A stretch of DNA of 64,000 bases from Engraulis encrasicolus (GCF_034702125.1 NW_026944482.1:124001-188000), one strand, 5' to 3'; positions 11,915-23,454 are shown, numbered from the stretch's first letter. Numbers and translations are program-made. The notes: generated by a model not told the origin, from the sequence alone.

Positions 11915-14499
11915 CAAAGCGGATTCCAAAAAAGTTGGGACACTTTATATTTTGTGAATAAAATCGAAATGCTGGCATTTTCAAAACATTGAATATGTTA
12001 ATAAGGTAGAGCATTATGTACAGACAATATATCAGTTGTTAAAGTCGAGCAGAATTATTGTTTTGAGGTAATTATGTGATCATTTAAAATTTCACCCTTG
12101 CAACAAATCCCAAAAAAGTTGGGACAGGGCCAATAAAATGCTTTTTATATTGGATAAGACTAAACACAACACAAGGGATGAGACTGAACAGTTAAATACT
12201 TTGACTGACGGCATAATTTCTTTCAAAAATTAGATATTTTGATATGCGAGACATGATTTCAGCAGCTCAACTGATAGGTGTGTTCTTCAACTTGTTTACC
12301 TTTTTGTTATGCTTAATATGTGGCATATCCTGACTGCAAGAAAACAATTTTGTGACCTGTTTACTCCTATGATGGAACCACACTGTTGGAACATAGTAGA
12401 GATTGAAATTTGCCACCATTATGGGGCAATATCTAAAGGCGGTGCTCCAAAATATAATGCCTTGGTAGCTATGTTTGCTGTTTAAAGTCTGTATGTATCA
12501 TTCAACATTCATTTTATTGCTCTACATGAGTAAGAAGACCCTAACCAAGTCACCTCTGCACCCCCTTACCATCATATATGCTGTCTTTCAGACTGACCAC
12601 TAAATCAAGCTGAAGTATTCATTTCCTATATAACCTGGAGGGTGCATGACTCCATAATTTTCAAAAAGGATTAAATATTTTCAATTCTGTAATCAGAGGA
12701 CATTTTCACATGTCTACTAGGTCCATCTAGAATGAGCTTTGCTGCTTGCAACACTGTTTAATGTCTGCATCATGTGCATTAATCAAGCGTTGTGTTTATG
12801 GTCATTTTTTCGAGAGCTGTCATTGTTGGAGTGTCATAGTTTGCTTATTTACCACGAGCATGTCATGATCTCATAAGGCAAGGCAAGGCAAGGCAAGTTT
12901 ATTTATATAGCGCATTTCATACACAGGTGCAACTCAATGTGCTTCACAAAGTTAACAAATGTAAATGAAAGGAAACAGGGAAGAAAGAAGGAAATGAATT
13001 AGAGTCAAAAAGCATTTAAAAACATTAAGATAAAACATAAGGTAAAAATAATAATAAAATAAAATAAAATGAAACAAATTAAATAAAAAATAATAAGAAT
13101 AAGTAATTTAAGCTAGGGGAAAGCATCTGAGAACAGCTTTGTCTTGAGTCTAGATTTAAAGCTATCAATAGTGGGTGCATTTTTTATGTCATCTGGAAGC
13201 TGGTTCCAAAGCTTTGAAGCATAGAAGCTAAAGGCTGCCTCTCCACACTTTGTTTTGACTTTTGGAATCACCAGCAAATTCTTCTCCGTTGACCTTAGTG
13301 ACCTAGTTGGTGCATACAGCTGAAACATATCCAGTAGATATGTGGGTCCCATTCCATTTAGTGATTTAAACACAAGTAGCATAGCCTTAAAATCAATTCT
13401 GTAGCTTACTGGGAGCCAATGCAGCGATCTTAAAATTGGAGTAATGTGGTCGAACTTCCTTGTCTTTGTAAGAACCCTTGCAGCTGCGTTTTGTACAAGT
13501 TGAAGCTGTTTAATGGTTTTATTGGGGAGGCCAGTAAAAAGACTGTTACAGTAATCAACTTTACTAGAAATAAAGGCATGTATTAGCTTCTCCAGATCAT
13601 GTTTAGACATCAGGCCCCTAAATTTAGAGACGTTTTTTATGTGATAAAATGCAGACTTAGTAATAGCTTTCATGTGACTGTTGAAGTTTAGGTCACTGTC
13701 AATGAGGACCCCAAGATTTTTAACTGTTTCCCTTGCTTTCAGTCCCTTCGTTTCAAGGATAGTAGCAATCTTTTGTCTCTCCTCTCTTTTCCCAAATATA
13801 ATTACTTCAGTTTTATCTGTGTTCAGCTGGAGGAAATTGTGAGACATCCATTTGTTAATTTGGTCCATGCAATGATAGAGTGATTCAAGGGGGGTATAGT
13901 CATTTGGGGACATAGATAAGTAGAGCTGGGTATCATCCGCATAGCTATGGTAATTTATGGAGTTATTCTCGATAATGTGTCCCAGTGGCAACATATACAG
14001 ATTGAACAGTAGTGGTCCCAGAATGGAGCCCTCATAACTCGTGGAATGATTACACAGAATTCTATATTACGGAAATAGGCCTTATATACCTGCAATTTTG
14101 ATAATTCAATATTTTTGTGTAATAGATAAGTAATTAGTCCCTCAAAATCTTCGCTGCTGAGTGCCACAGCCTCTCTGTGATGGTATATTATTTGTGCATT
14201 CATGTTGGCAATCAATATAGTTCCTTTTAAAATATTCTTCCTTGTGTCATTTTTAGAATTATCCAACTATTACAATATGTTTTGAACCTGTCCCAACTTT
14301 TTTGAGATTTGTTGCATGGGTCAAATTTTAAATGATCACATAATTACCTCAAAACAATAATTCTGCTTGACTTTAACAACTGATATGTTGTCTGTACATA
14401 ATGCTCTACCTTATTAACATATTAGATGTTTTGAAAATGCCAGCATTTTGATTTTATTCACAAAATACAAAGTGTCCCAACTTTTTTGGAATCCGCTTG
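11915..14499. mobile_element. Second long-TIR mariner-like element (GCGGATTCC family)
   Basis: TA-flanked (11913-11914, 14500-14501), with inverted ends of about 220 bp starting CAAAGCGGATTCCAAAAAAG (left) and CAAGCGGATTCC (right, reversed). The organisation is the same as the 5172-7798 element (GTTGGGAC motif near both edges of the TIR, a TGTTTTGAGGTAATTATGTG-type interior) but a different sequence family. It sits a few bases to the right of the Tc1 end and contains a LINE. No intact transposase seen. Confidence 0.75.
12872..14037 (-). pseudogene. 5'-truncated LINE (jockey/CR1-like RT)
   Basis: Minus strand. A 293-codon open frame (13113-13994) covers the end of the RT palm and the conserved C-terminal region: YADDTQLYLSM, WMSHNFLQLNTDKTEV, KNLGVLIDSDLNF, VDYCNSLFTGLP, NAAARVLT, LHWLPVSYRIDFKAM. 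The RT continues upstream in another frame to about 14037 (ILGPLLF-type motif), so the copy is 5'-truncated and frameshifted. The 3' end is the fish-typical TTATTTATATAGCGCATTTC tail followed by (GGCAA)n at 12872-12897. Confidence 0.8.
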
Positions 14500-14577
14500 T
14501 AGATCTGGTTGCCATTACATTCAGACATCATTAACTTGAGCACTAATTACCTAAATTTCCCAACCGCCCACCCTCAG

Positions 14578-14739
14578 CTTGTCAAACTGTGGTATAACTG
14601 GGGAAGGATATGCTGCTCTTGCCTTAGCTCTCAAATCAAACCCCTCACAACTGATGGAGCTGGACCTGAGGGGAAATGACCCTGGAGAATCAGGAGTGAA
14701 GGACGTTACTTCAGCACGTAATACAAAATGCAAACTGAG
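14578..14739 (+). CDS. NLR LRR exon 4 (class B)
   Basis: A 162-bp exon, acceptor CCACCCTCAG, donor GTGAGT, phase 1. It encodes LSNCGITGEGYAALALAL, NPSQLMELDLRGNDPG and SGVKDVTSARNTKCKLR. The usual hydrophobic LRR positions are kept, with a slightly odd ARNTK stretch. Confidence 0.85.
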
Positions 14740-14929
14740 GTGAGTCAGGGTTGTTTAGCAAATAGAAAATTAATCTGCTTTATTTTGTATAAAATGTCAA
14801 ATGTAGGCATACATGTATAGGTTTTGCACTGCTGTGTAAGGGTTGTACCTGTCCTGCCTGTCCATCTGCCCTCCTGTAAAATGTTAAGGAATATTGTTGA
14901 CATCAATATTTTTCTCCCCCTGTCTGCAG

Positions 14930-15103
14930 GTTTTTGAACAGTGATGCAGCAGAAGAAGCCTGTGTGTATCTGAAGACTTTATTACATGAAAACCCCTTAC
15001 TCCTGACAGAGTTGAACCTGAGTCCGCAGAAAATAAGAGACTCAGAGGTGGAGCAGATCTGTGCTCTACTGACAGATTCGCACTGTAGATTCAAGACAAT
15101 CAA
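14930..15103 (+). CDS. NLR LRR exon 5 (class C)
   Basis: A 174-bp exon, acceptor CCCCTGTCTGCAG, donor GTTAGT, phase 1. It encodes LNSDAAEEACVYLKTLL, LLLTELNLSPQKIRDSEVEQ and CALLTDSHCRFKTIK. It pairs with exon 4 as a B-C module that is repeated as exons 6-7. Confidence 0.85.
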
Positions 15104-15758
15104 GTTAGTAGTATGATGTGTTTTGTTAAGTGTTTGTTAATTGGCAGGTCAGTCATTGCCTTCATAGCCTTCATTGATAATAGGTAAATGTAAAATGGTA
15201 TAATCACTTTGCAAAAAAGATGCTCCACTCTCTGGTACAGTTGGTAAATAGTAGTAGCGCATGGTACTTAAAGAACTTCTGAAACTCAAAGCTACATTTC
15301 TATAGTAGACCTGATTTCTTAATCATTAAGTATATCATTTTCATTTACAGAATATTTTATTCATATTCAAGAATTTGAGAGTAATCTAACAGTGCTTTTG
15401 TGACTAAAACAGTTAAATGGCACTTGTAAAGAAATAATTACTTTGAAATACCCAAAAGCTATGCACACAAAAAATGGGGGGGAAAGAGAACGCAAATGAT
15501 TATTACAGCATGTAATAACCAAGATTATTACTGTGTGTATGTGCTGTGCTGTAGGCACCTGAAATCATTCATCTGTATACAATTACGGAAAGATTGATAC
15601 CAAATATGCTTTCGCTTTATTTAGGGCGACCTTTAAACCTATTTCGCTCAGACTACTGTGACAGTGCAATACATGATAATCATAAGATATTATTTGAACA
15701 GGTTCATGTTTAATGGTAATAGGATCTCTTTGCAAAATGTGTAATTTTCTTTCTACAG

Positions 15759-15920
15759 CCTGTCAGACTGTGGTGTAACAGGAAAAGGATATGGTGCTCT
15801 GGCCGCAGCTCTCAAATCGAACCCCTCACACCTGGAGGAGCTGGACCTGACAGGAAATGACCCTGGAGACACAGGGGTGAAGGACGTTACTTCAGCTATT
15901 AATCCAAAATGCAAATTGAG
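15759..15920 (+). CDS. NLR LRR exon 6 (class B)
   Basis: A 162-bp exon, acceptor TTTCTTTCTACAG, donor GTAAGT, phase 1. It encodes LSDCGVTGKGYGALAAAL, NPSHLEELDLTGNDPG and TGVKDVTSAINPKCKLR. It is clearly a duplicate of exon 4, so the B-C module arose by tandem duplication. Confidence 0.87.
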
Positions 15921-16077
15921 GTAAGTCAGGGTCAGAGGAAAATACTCTGGAGACTCTGGAGTAAATCTCCTTACTTACTCCTTACTTCCTTACTTCTTAC
16001 TCAATAAAACTTGCAAACTGATGTAAGTATATGAGCACCATTTTGGCATTTATTCTAGTGAACAGCATTGAAACTTA

Positions 16078-16631
16078 GGGCCTTTCCCATTACTAATCTC
16101 TACCCCTATGCCTACGCCTTCCCCATGCCCCTCGTGCTTTCCAAAGAAGCTTGTGTAGGGCTGGAAACGCAACCTCTACGAATTGGGATATCCTTTCAAC
16201 AATCAAGGAATGACACTCACAGCTGTCACTAATTCCATGTATTAGGTTGAAGATTTTTTTCATGTGCGTTTCATGGAGAAAAGGGTCATCACACATTAGG
16301 ACAATGTAAAATTTAGTACAATGAAATAATTATTACCACTTCAAAACCGTCAATTGCGGTGAAAATACTTAAACTTGTATGCAGTTGTGGGTGCCACGGC
16401 TTGCCGCCAATTTTTAAATTAATTCGCAATGCATTCAGGGAAACCTGTCGAAGCCCTCTGTCGTGGAGTCTGGTGTCGGAAAATCTCTGGGGGGTGGAAA
16501 GCCCTTCGCCGCACCCCTACCCATCTGTCTGAACGTAAAACGGGATGCCACTACGCCTACACGTGGACGCGCAAAACGGAGGCAAAGGGGAACGGCTTAG
16601 GGCTAAGGGGTGTAATGGGATTCACCGTTAT
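16078..16631. mobile_element. Inverted-end MITE-like element
   Basis: The left edge CCTTTCCCATTACTAATCTC and right edge (reversed CGGTGAATCCCATTAC) are imperfect inverted repeats, and both are followed inward by ACCCCT and GCCTACG/GCCTCCG-type sequence. I could not fix a TSD, so the borders are approximate. Confidence 0.4.
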
Positions 16632-16694
16632 ACTGTTTTGGTATAATATATTCTGTGTTTTGAGAGGAAGATACCCCACATTCTTGTCCATCTT

Positions 16695-16791
16695 GCTGAA
16701 TTTTATTTACAAAACAACGTTTCGGCCCGTATGGTAAAAACTTGAGAAAGGCCATACGGGCTGAAACGTTGTTTTGTAAATAAAATTCAGC
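16695..16791. repeat. Hairpin, possible Penelope-type end
   Basis: Two 40-bp arms pair almost perfectly around a 16-base loop: GCTGAATTTTATTTACAAAA at the left and its complement at the right. The arm contains TGAAACGTTGTTTTG downstream of a GGCC-loop-GGGC stem, which looks like a worn hammerhead stem II plus GAAAC, as found in Penelope-like long repeats. The CTGATGA box is not intact, so no ribozyme is claimed. Confidence 0.5.
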
Positions 16792-16955
16792 ACAAGAGTG
16801 TGCGGTATCTTTCTCTCAAAGAGTGATGTTGTACCTGCTACCTGCATCTCGAAAGCTCTGGTGTGCGTTGGTTTCCTCTTTCAAAAAATAATATATTCTG
16901 TAAAATGTTTCGTAATACTGATCATTCTGATACACATCTCTCCCTCTCTATGTAG

Positions 16956-17129
16956 GTTGTTGAGGAGTGATGCAGCGGAGCAAGTCTGTGAGCATCTGAA
17001 AACAGTTTTGGGTGGAAACCCCTTACTCTTGACTGAGCTGGACCTGAGTAAGAAAAAACTTGAAGACCCAAGAGTAGATCAGCTCTGTGCTCTACTGAAG
17101 GACTTGCACTGCAGATTCAAGAAGATCAA
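16956..17129 (+). CDS. NLR LRR exon 7 (class C)
   Basis: A 174-bp exon, acceptor CTCTCTATGTAG, donor GTCAGT, phase 1. It encodes LRSDAAEQVCEHLKTVLG, LLLTELDLSKKKLEDPRVDQ and CALLKDLHCRFKKIK. It is the second C exon of the duplicated B-C modules. The next exon is 6.1 kb away, beyond several transposons. Confidence 0.87.
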
Positions 17130-17556
17130 GTCAGTGATCTCATGTTTCATGTGTATTTAGATTTACACTGTGTCAACAAGAAGGACCATTCAAAGCCCAT
17201 GTTTAATGTATAATTCCACAACATTGCTAGTGTATATAAAAATTACTTTATTAGCACTTTGTCATATTCATAGCACTTAGATAACTTTGGTGACATACTG
17301 TAGGTCGTATGGGAGAAGGAGGGTGAACATTCAGGAGCCCCATGGATTGTCACCAGATGACCCCAATATTAATTACTTTGTTGATCTCAAGTCTAGTGTT
17401 TCATAATGTGGATTCACTATAGCACCACACAGACACAAAAATCAATAGGCTTTAGACCAGCATGTGTAAAAGTTGTCAGGACAAATGAGACTGGCATTGG
17501 CTTTTTGCTGCCAAATGTATTGTGCAAGTATAGGACCACAGTGGCCGTAGCTTTAA

Positions 17557-17885
17557 AGTGATACTGTCCCTTTTTTGGAAATAAGCTTATTTTACACCTT
17601 CCCTTGAGTTAAATAGGGCTTTACCTTCTCCTGTACTTTCAACCGTTCTCTGAGTACGGCAGTGCAAATTTTACCTCCAAGCTAGCAGTTAACATGAACT
17701 CCTATGAGACCAGTTAGCTGCCAGCTGGTCTCATAGGACTCAATGTTAACTGCTAGCATGGATGTAAAATTTGCACTGCCATACTCAGAGAACGGGTGAA
17801 AGTACAGGAGAACGATAAAACCCTACTATTTAACTCAAGGGAGGGTGTAAAATAAGCTCATTTCCAAAAATGGGACAGTATCACT
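17557..17885. mobile_element. TTAA fold-back MITE
   Basis: A 329-bp near-perfect palindrome with termini AGTGATACTGTCCC, flanked by TTAA (17553-17556, 17886-17889). The arms share long stretches such as TTAACTGCTAGC and GCACTGCC. A TTAA target fits Kolobok or piggyBac mobilisation. No coding capacity. Confidence 0.8.
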
Positions 17886-18202
17886 TTAAGAATGTGATTG
17901 GGTCGCCTCAGTGTCAACAAATCAATAAGATTTGTATAAACCCCCGGTTCTTTGAGGGGTTGAGAGAAAACTACTGTCTACGGGTAAGCATCCTCGCAGG
18001 ACATTTCCACCGAAATACATATTTCAAATCATGCCAGAGGCCACCTGGCTGCCTCCATTCCCGCCATCCTTGCAGGCATATATAAGGCAGTGCGCCCATG
18101 CGCCCATGCGCACATCCTCCTCCACCAGATCCATGAGCTTTCACGAACGAAAAGGGGTAGCTTGAGAGTAGTTTTCTCTCAACCCCTCAAAGAACCGGGG
18201 AT

Positions 18203-18590
18203 TTATACAAATCCCACAATGGGTGTTCTCTTCCGATGCTGTCTCAGGATGGAGTATCCACTCCGCCGAGCAGGGTCAGCTCCCACATTCAGAACACCTG
18301 CCACATGAGAGGCTCTCAGTGACAGGAGATGTGTATCTGCCCATAGCAGTAACCGTTTGGCCAGGAAGTGCAACTGCCTGGAATGCAAAACCTTGGTTAT
18401 TAACATAGGCCGCCACCACCATATTGTCCGTTCAGACGAGAACCTGGCGCCCATACAGGAGAGGCTCAAAGTGCCTCAGGCCCAAGAACACTGTCAACAA
18501 GAGTTTGAGGTAGTTAATATGACTCGCGGACAACTGGGGGGGACCCGTACCGCCCACGTCCACCATGTTTAGTGTGGAAAACACCACCAA
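18203..18590 (-). pseudogene. DIRS RNase H fragment
   Basis: An 88-codon frame ends at 18203 and contains LHFLAKRLLLWADTHLLSLR, then ASHVAGVLNVGADPARR, the C-terminal part of the DIRS-type RNase H domain. The segment before it (to about 18590) is in neighbouring frames. It is frameshifted and truncated. Confidence 0.6.
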
Positions 18591-18659
18591 CACAGTTTTA
18601 TACAAACTTTGGACGAAACCGTGCATTGCCCGATGTTCAATTTTGTACCCCAATAAAAA

Positions 18660-18890
18660 ATTGCGTGTCAATGGGACACGCCCCATATGTTCCACGCCCC
18701 ATTGGTCCCACAGCCCATTGGTCCACGTCACTAAGACTTTTTTCATTTTTTAGGCCCATTGGTCCCATTGCTATTTTATTTTAATTTTTAGGCCCATTAG
18801 TCACACAGCCCAGTGGTCCCACATCACAGACTTTTAAAATTATTTTTTAGGCCCATTGGTCCCACAGCCCAATGGTCCCACAGCTTAGGC
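18660..18890. repeat. Degenerate GCCCATTGGTCCCAC repeats
   Basis: At least eight diverged copies of a CCCATTGGTCCCAC-like unit are spaced by AT-rich spacers ending TTTTTTAGG. Within the DIRS relic; no coding frame. Confidence 0.6.
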
Positions 18891-19117
18891 CCGAGGCCTA
18901 TATGTTCCACAACTCAATGTTCCCACATTTCTGAGTAAACTAATAGCAAAAAATGTGTAAAGACATTTAATCCTTTACAGCGTGGCTTACCTTTTTTATC
19001 ATTTCCTCAGCTCAGTTTTTTCCGCTGTCTGGCATGAACCACAGGGGCCACTTCAAACGCCACTCTACGAGGGCTAAGAGAAGACAGACTACACCCACAA
19101 CATGATTATCTGTATCA

Positions 19118-19660
19118 TTATCTCGAGCCCATGGCCTCTTGGGCAGGGGTCGTAATGTGTGTTATTATGTCGAGCCCACGGCCTCTTTGGGCAGGGGGTC
19201 CACGGGTAGCACTACTCCTGGTAGTTTTGCTAAAAACAAGGAAGATCGCCCAGTCAGCTGAGTAGCCGCAACCCCGTGGGCATGAACGGTCCTTGATAGG
19301 AGGTCTCTTCTGAGTAACCTTACGGTCCGTCATCGAATATCTCCGAGGATAAGATGCGGTAACAACACAGTAGTCACAGGGGAAGCTAATTGCAACCCTA
19401 CAGTAACAAGCTTAGCTAAGGGATTAGCTGTGGCCAGCACAAGCGTAACATGCATCATGCATATCATCCGCTTTAATATTGAGACTGCAGCCCAATGGGC
19501 ATGAACGGTCTTCAAGAGGAGGCCACTTACAAGAGGCTTTGGGCCCGTCATCGAAAATCTAAAAGGATAAGATGTTGTAATAACCCAGTAGTTACAGGGG
19601 ATACTAATTGCAACCCTACAGTAACAAGTTCAGCTAAGGGATTAGCTGTGACTAGCACAC
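19118..19660. repeat. Tandem direct repeats in DIRS relic
   Basis: Two sets. CGAGCCCATGGCCTCTTGGG is repeated about 50 bp apart at 19124-19200. A longer unit of about 218 bp is repeated at about 19322 and 19540, sharing CCGTCATCGAA, GGATAAGATG and GGGATTAGCTGTG. Copies differ at several positions, so they are not recent. Confidence 0.65.
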
Positions 19661-20455
19661 CCCGTCAGCTGTACCGGAGCCTGAGGGTAAATAGCCAACT
19701 AGCCGGGTAGCTAATGAAACATGCCCTTCGATGGCACAATTCCCTTTTTACGGCGTAATTCAGTTGACACAAACATATAACCCGGAGGAGTGCATTGTGT
19801 GCGTAAACTGTAGTCGCAGGATATCTGTAGTCGTCGTCGCAGCAGACACAGGGGTAGATGTTGTCGGGGCTAATAAACCGGGAGTGCTAGTAGCTAGCCC
19901 CAGAGGTGGCTAATGCTTTTGTCACAAAGTCAAAGTCCGATGACATTGGCAATAAACCTTTTTGCCGTAGCAAAAAAACCCTCTTACTGTTTTATCCCAA
20001 TGTTTACGCAACAAACGATGAGGGCTGGGTTATAAGAAATAGCACCAGTGACTGTCGAGCCAGGCTCTAGCCTTTGTCACCCCAGGTAAGATGGATGGTC
20101 AACAGAGAAGAACGAAGTCCATTACCAACTTCGCTGCTTTCGACAAATTACGCTCAAATGATGTAGGCAATGACTTCAGTAATTCAGCGCTCTTAACTAT
20201 TACCACCACGGGCCAAGTAGCCGGACTGTTTAACTGAACTACGGGAGAGAGGTAATCGGTGTTCTCTCATGAAAGAGAAATGGAGGAAGAGGATGTGCGC
20301 ATAGGCCAGCAAGGATGGCGGGAATGGGGGCAGCCAGGTGGCCTCTGGCATGATTTTAATATGCATTTGGTGGAAATGTCCTGAGAGGGCGCTTACCAGT
20401 AGAGAGTAGTTTGAACGAAACTGAGAAAAAAAACTACTGGTGTTATGAGCAGGTA

Positions 20456-22052
20456 CAGTGAGTCCAATATGTATTTGATCCCTTGCTGATTTTGTTGGTT
20501 TGCCTACTAACAAAGACATGATCAGTCAATAAATGTTATGATAATATGTATTCTAATATGGAGAGACAGAATATCAAAAAGAAAATCCAGAAATTAACTG
20601 AAGAGAATATATATTAATCTATTTCCATTTCATCGAGCAAAATATGTATTTGATCCCCTGCCAACTGATTACAGTTCCGGGCCCACAGACCAGATGGGCA
20701 CTTCTGATCAACTTGTCATCTGAATTAAAGACACCTGTACATACTAACATGCATAAAAGACACATTGAATCAGCAGAATCAGTCCATAGTATGAGTGAAT
20801 CAGTCACACTCCAACCTCACCAGCATGGGAAAGACCAAAGAGTGGTCAAATGATATCAGGGACGCGATTTTAGACCTGAACAAAGATTAAATGGGCTGCA
20901 AAGCCACAAGAAAGAGACTGAGTATTAATGACCCAGCTGTTGATGCATTTCTTCCAAAATGTGAGGAATACAAAATGACTATCCATCAGCCTGTCTGGGG
21001 TTCTATACAAGATTTGACCTTTTGTAGGGATTTGATAATCATGAAAACAGAAAGAAATCACCCTAGAGCTGTACGGGATGAACTAGGCAATGATATCAAA
21101 GCTACTGGGACCAAAATCACTGCGAAAACTACTGGTAGCACTTAATGCCACAGAGGTTTAAAATCCTGTAGTGCACACATGGTACCTCTACTTCAGAAGG
21201 AACCTGTGCAGTCCCACTTGAGGTTTGCCAACGGAGATCAGACTGGTTTAGGATATGATAAGGAGGTGCTGTAGTCAGATGAAACCAAAATCAAGCTGTT
21301 TGGCATTATCACAATTCAATGTGTTTTGAGAAAGAGTACTGCTGTCTATGATCCCAAGAACACCCTCCTCACCATCATGCATGAAAGTGGTATCATTATG
21401 GTTTGAGGGTGTTTGTCTGGCTAAGGCACAGGACAACTTCACATCGTCAACGAATGGATGGAGGGAGACATGTAATGTGCAATCCTGAGTGCAAACGTCC
21501 TTCCCTCCACCACTACACTGAAGGGTGGGCCATTTTTGGATCTCCCAACATGACAATAATACACAACATACAGTCAAAGCAACGAAGGAGTGGCTCAATA
21601 AGAAGCATATTAAAGTTGTGAAGTCTCCTAGACAGTCTCCAAATATTAACCCTATAGTAATTCTATGGAGAGAACTGAGCCTCCCATTTACCAAGCTACA
21701 GCCACAAACTATTAATGTTTTAGAGATAATGTGCAAAGAAAAATGGGCAAAAATATTTTCTACTATATGCACAAACATTGTCATCAACTAAAAGAAGCAT
21801 CTAACCTCAACTAGGACTTTGCCACAAAGCACTTTATCTTCTTTAGCTAGAGGGGTCAAATACTTATTTGCCTAAATTAAATACAAATAAATTAAAATAT
21901 ATTATTTTAAATTATTCTCTGGAATTTCTTTTTGATATTCTGTCTCTCCATGTTTGAATACATATTATCATAAATGTATAGACTGATCATGTCTTTATTA
22001 GTGGGCAAACCGGCAAAATCAGCAAGGGATCAAATACATATTGGACTCACTG
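20456..22052 (+). mobile_element. Full-length inactive Tc1 element
   Basis: A 1597-bp element flanked by TA (20454-20455, 22053-22054), with inverted ends starting CAGTGAGTCCAATATGTATT. Inner copies of the ATATGTATTTGATCCC motif near 20640 and inverted near 21860 give the IR/DR end structure of fish Tc1 elements. The length equals that of autonomous Tc1. The transposase between is riddled with stops and frameshifts. Confidence 0.88.
20826..21790 (+). pseudogene. Tc1 transposase pseudogene
   Basis: Fragments in several frames follow the Tc1 order: MGKTKEWSND at the start, an HTH-like part (GCKATRKRLSINDPAVDAFL), a SDETKIKLFG catalytic-region motif at about 21276-21305, a GGCLSG-like turn, and SPNINPIVILWRELS near 21640-21680, where the catalytic DLNPIE-type motif belongs. 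Multiple stops break it. Confidence 0.75.
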
Positions 22053-22094
22053 TATGCAGCACTTAGTCTTACAGACCTTTTACCCAATAAAATG

Positions 22095-22531
22095 AAACCC
22101 TTTGTCCCGACAGTCCAATGTTCCGACCTAACGCTGCTTTAGTTTAGATTACCATCATCTCTGATATGCGCTGTTGTCATGCAGCTGTCTATGACAGGTT
22201 AGGTTTAGGAAAAGTTTTGATCAAGGCACAAATTTAAAACTCAGAAATATTGCAATACTGACAGGTTAGGCTTAGGAATGGTTTTGGGTAGGGCACAATT
22301 GTAAAACTTGGAAAAATTGCATTAATGATAGGTTAGGTTTAGGGGTGGTTTAGGGGTGGTTTTGGTAAGGGCATAGCTTGACCAAGCGCAATCTATGAGC
22401 TCGTCGCAGCCCATGCAGCTGAAGTCTTAAGCACCAAGGAAAACAGGAGCAGGACATACGACCTGGGGAATTATGATGCCTGCCCCTAACAGACATTGGT
22501 CGGAACATTGAGCTGTCGGAGCAAAGGGTTT
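22095..22531. mobile_element. MITE with AAACCCTTTG ends
   Basis: Inverted termini AAACCCTTTGTCCCGACAGT and (reversed) AAACCCTTTGCTCCGACAGC, both continuing into CAATGTTCCGACC. The interior carries three GGTTAGGTTTAGGAA-like repeats. The TSD is unclear, so borders are approximate. Confidence 0.55.
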
Positions 22532-22600
22532 AATTTAATTATTTCGAGTTAATGGGCTGTAGGATCAATGGAAAATTTTCGGAATATTGACGCGTCGGAC

Positions 22601-22987
22601 TAGCCTGGGCGAATAGCCGACTGTTGAGTCAATCAGTCTGGCAAAAGCCATGAGGAATCCGTCTCCGTGGACGATGGGAGATGGTCTGACCTTACTCCAT
22701 CATTTAAATTAATTGAAGTTCCAAACTCAAATTAAAACCCATATTGTGCTTTATTAGCATGCCTGTTACGTTATAGCGTAGCAAAAGCATACAAATAACA
22801 AAACGAAAGTGTGAATATAGTTACCTTAACCAATCAGTAACGGAGCTTGCAGGTGAGTTCTACGTCACCACTCTCAACTGTTTGCTGATTGGCGAAACAC
22901 TGAGAGAACCGAGCTCGAGGCTTTTGCCAGACGATGTGCGGAGCCAAAATCTTTGGGTGGAGTACAGAGGATGGCGTCGCGAGGCTA
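22601..22987. mobile_element. MITE with 9-bp TSD, copy 1
   Basis: A 387-bp element with short inverted ends TAGCCTGGGCG / TAGCCTCGCG, flanked by a perfect 9-bp duplication GCGTCGGAC (22592-22600, 22988-22996). A close inverted relative at 49839-50226 also has a perfect 9-bp TSD, which fixes the borders. A 9-bp TSD is unusual: it fits Mutator- or Merlin-like transposases rather than hAT. Confidence 0.85.
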
Positions 22988-23150
22988 GCGTCGGACCAAA
23001 GAGGCGTCGGAAAAATGACACGCTACCAAGAAATTGTATGATCTGCTGCATACAGTGCTGTATGATATCTGATGGATGTTGTCATGGGTCTTGCTCCCCA
23101 CATCTTGCAAAACTGTTGATTACAATACTCTATGTGCACAATCCTGTGTG

Positions 23151-23169
23151 TGTGTGTGTGTGTGTGTGG
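23151..23169 (+). repeat. Short (TG)n
   Basis: A short TG run about 60 bp upstream of LRR exon 8. Confidence 0.8.
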
Positions 23170-23228
23170 CATTGATTGTGTTGAGCAATATAACACAAAC
23201 CATCTAATTTGCCTTTGTCTCACTTTAG

Positions 23229-23450
23229 GCTCAATAACACTAAAATAAAGAAAGAAGGCTTTAATGCTATTGTCCAGACCCTGACATCAAATCCCTCACA
23301 CCTGAGAGAGCTGGACCTGACCTCTGCTCTTGGATACCCGGCATCACACATGTTCTCTACGCTGAGGGGTATAGAATATCTAGGAGACGCTGAAGCGAAG
23401 CACATTTCTGCTCTACTCAGTCGTCCAGACTGTAAACTACGAAGACTGCT
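23229..23450 (+). CDS. NLR LRR exon 8 (class A, with insert)
   Basis: A 222-bp exon, acceptor CTCACTTTAG, donor GTAAGT, phase 1. It encodes LNNTKIKKEGFNAIVQTL, NPSHLRELDLTS and, after an unusual segment, LGDAEAKHISALLSRPDCKL. It is 48 bp longer than the normal 174 bp: about 16 residues (within ALGYPASHMFSTLRGIEY) interrupt the LRR between the LxLxx strand and the following helix. The frame and both splice sites are intact, so it may be translated with a loop or an extra turn. Confidence 0.82.
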
Positions 23451-23454
23451 GTAA

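Larger units (their letters stand above)
17936..20410 (-). mobile_element. DIRS-like retroelement relic
   Basis: Bounded by inverted segments: 17994-18076 (CCACCTGGCTGCCTCC, CCCGCCATCCTTGC) mirrors 20310-20388. A second inverted pair, 17942-17975 and 18167-18200 (CCCCGGTTCTTTGAGGGG), lies at the left end. Inverted terminal repeats plus an RNase H frame of DIRS type (18203-18590) indicate a DIRS element. Tyrosine recombinase and most of the RT are missing or unrecognisable. The middle is occupied by tandem and low-complexity repeats. Confidence 0.6.

Noticed and set aside
19118..19660. Possible CRISPR-like or satellite array
   Set aside because: Only two long diverged units; a vertebrate genome and no short regular spacers.
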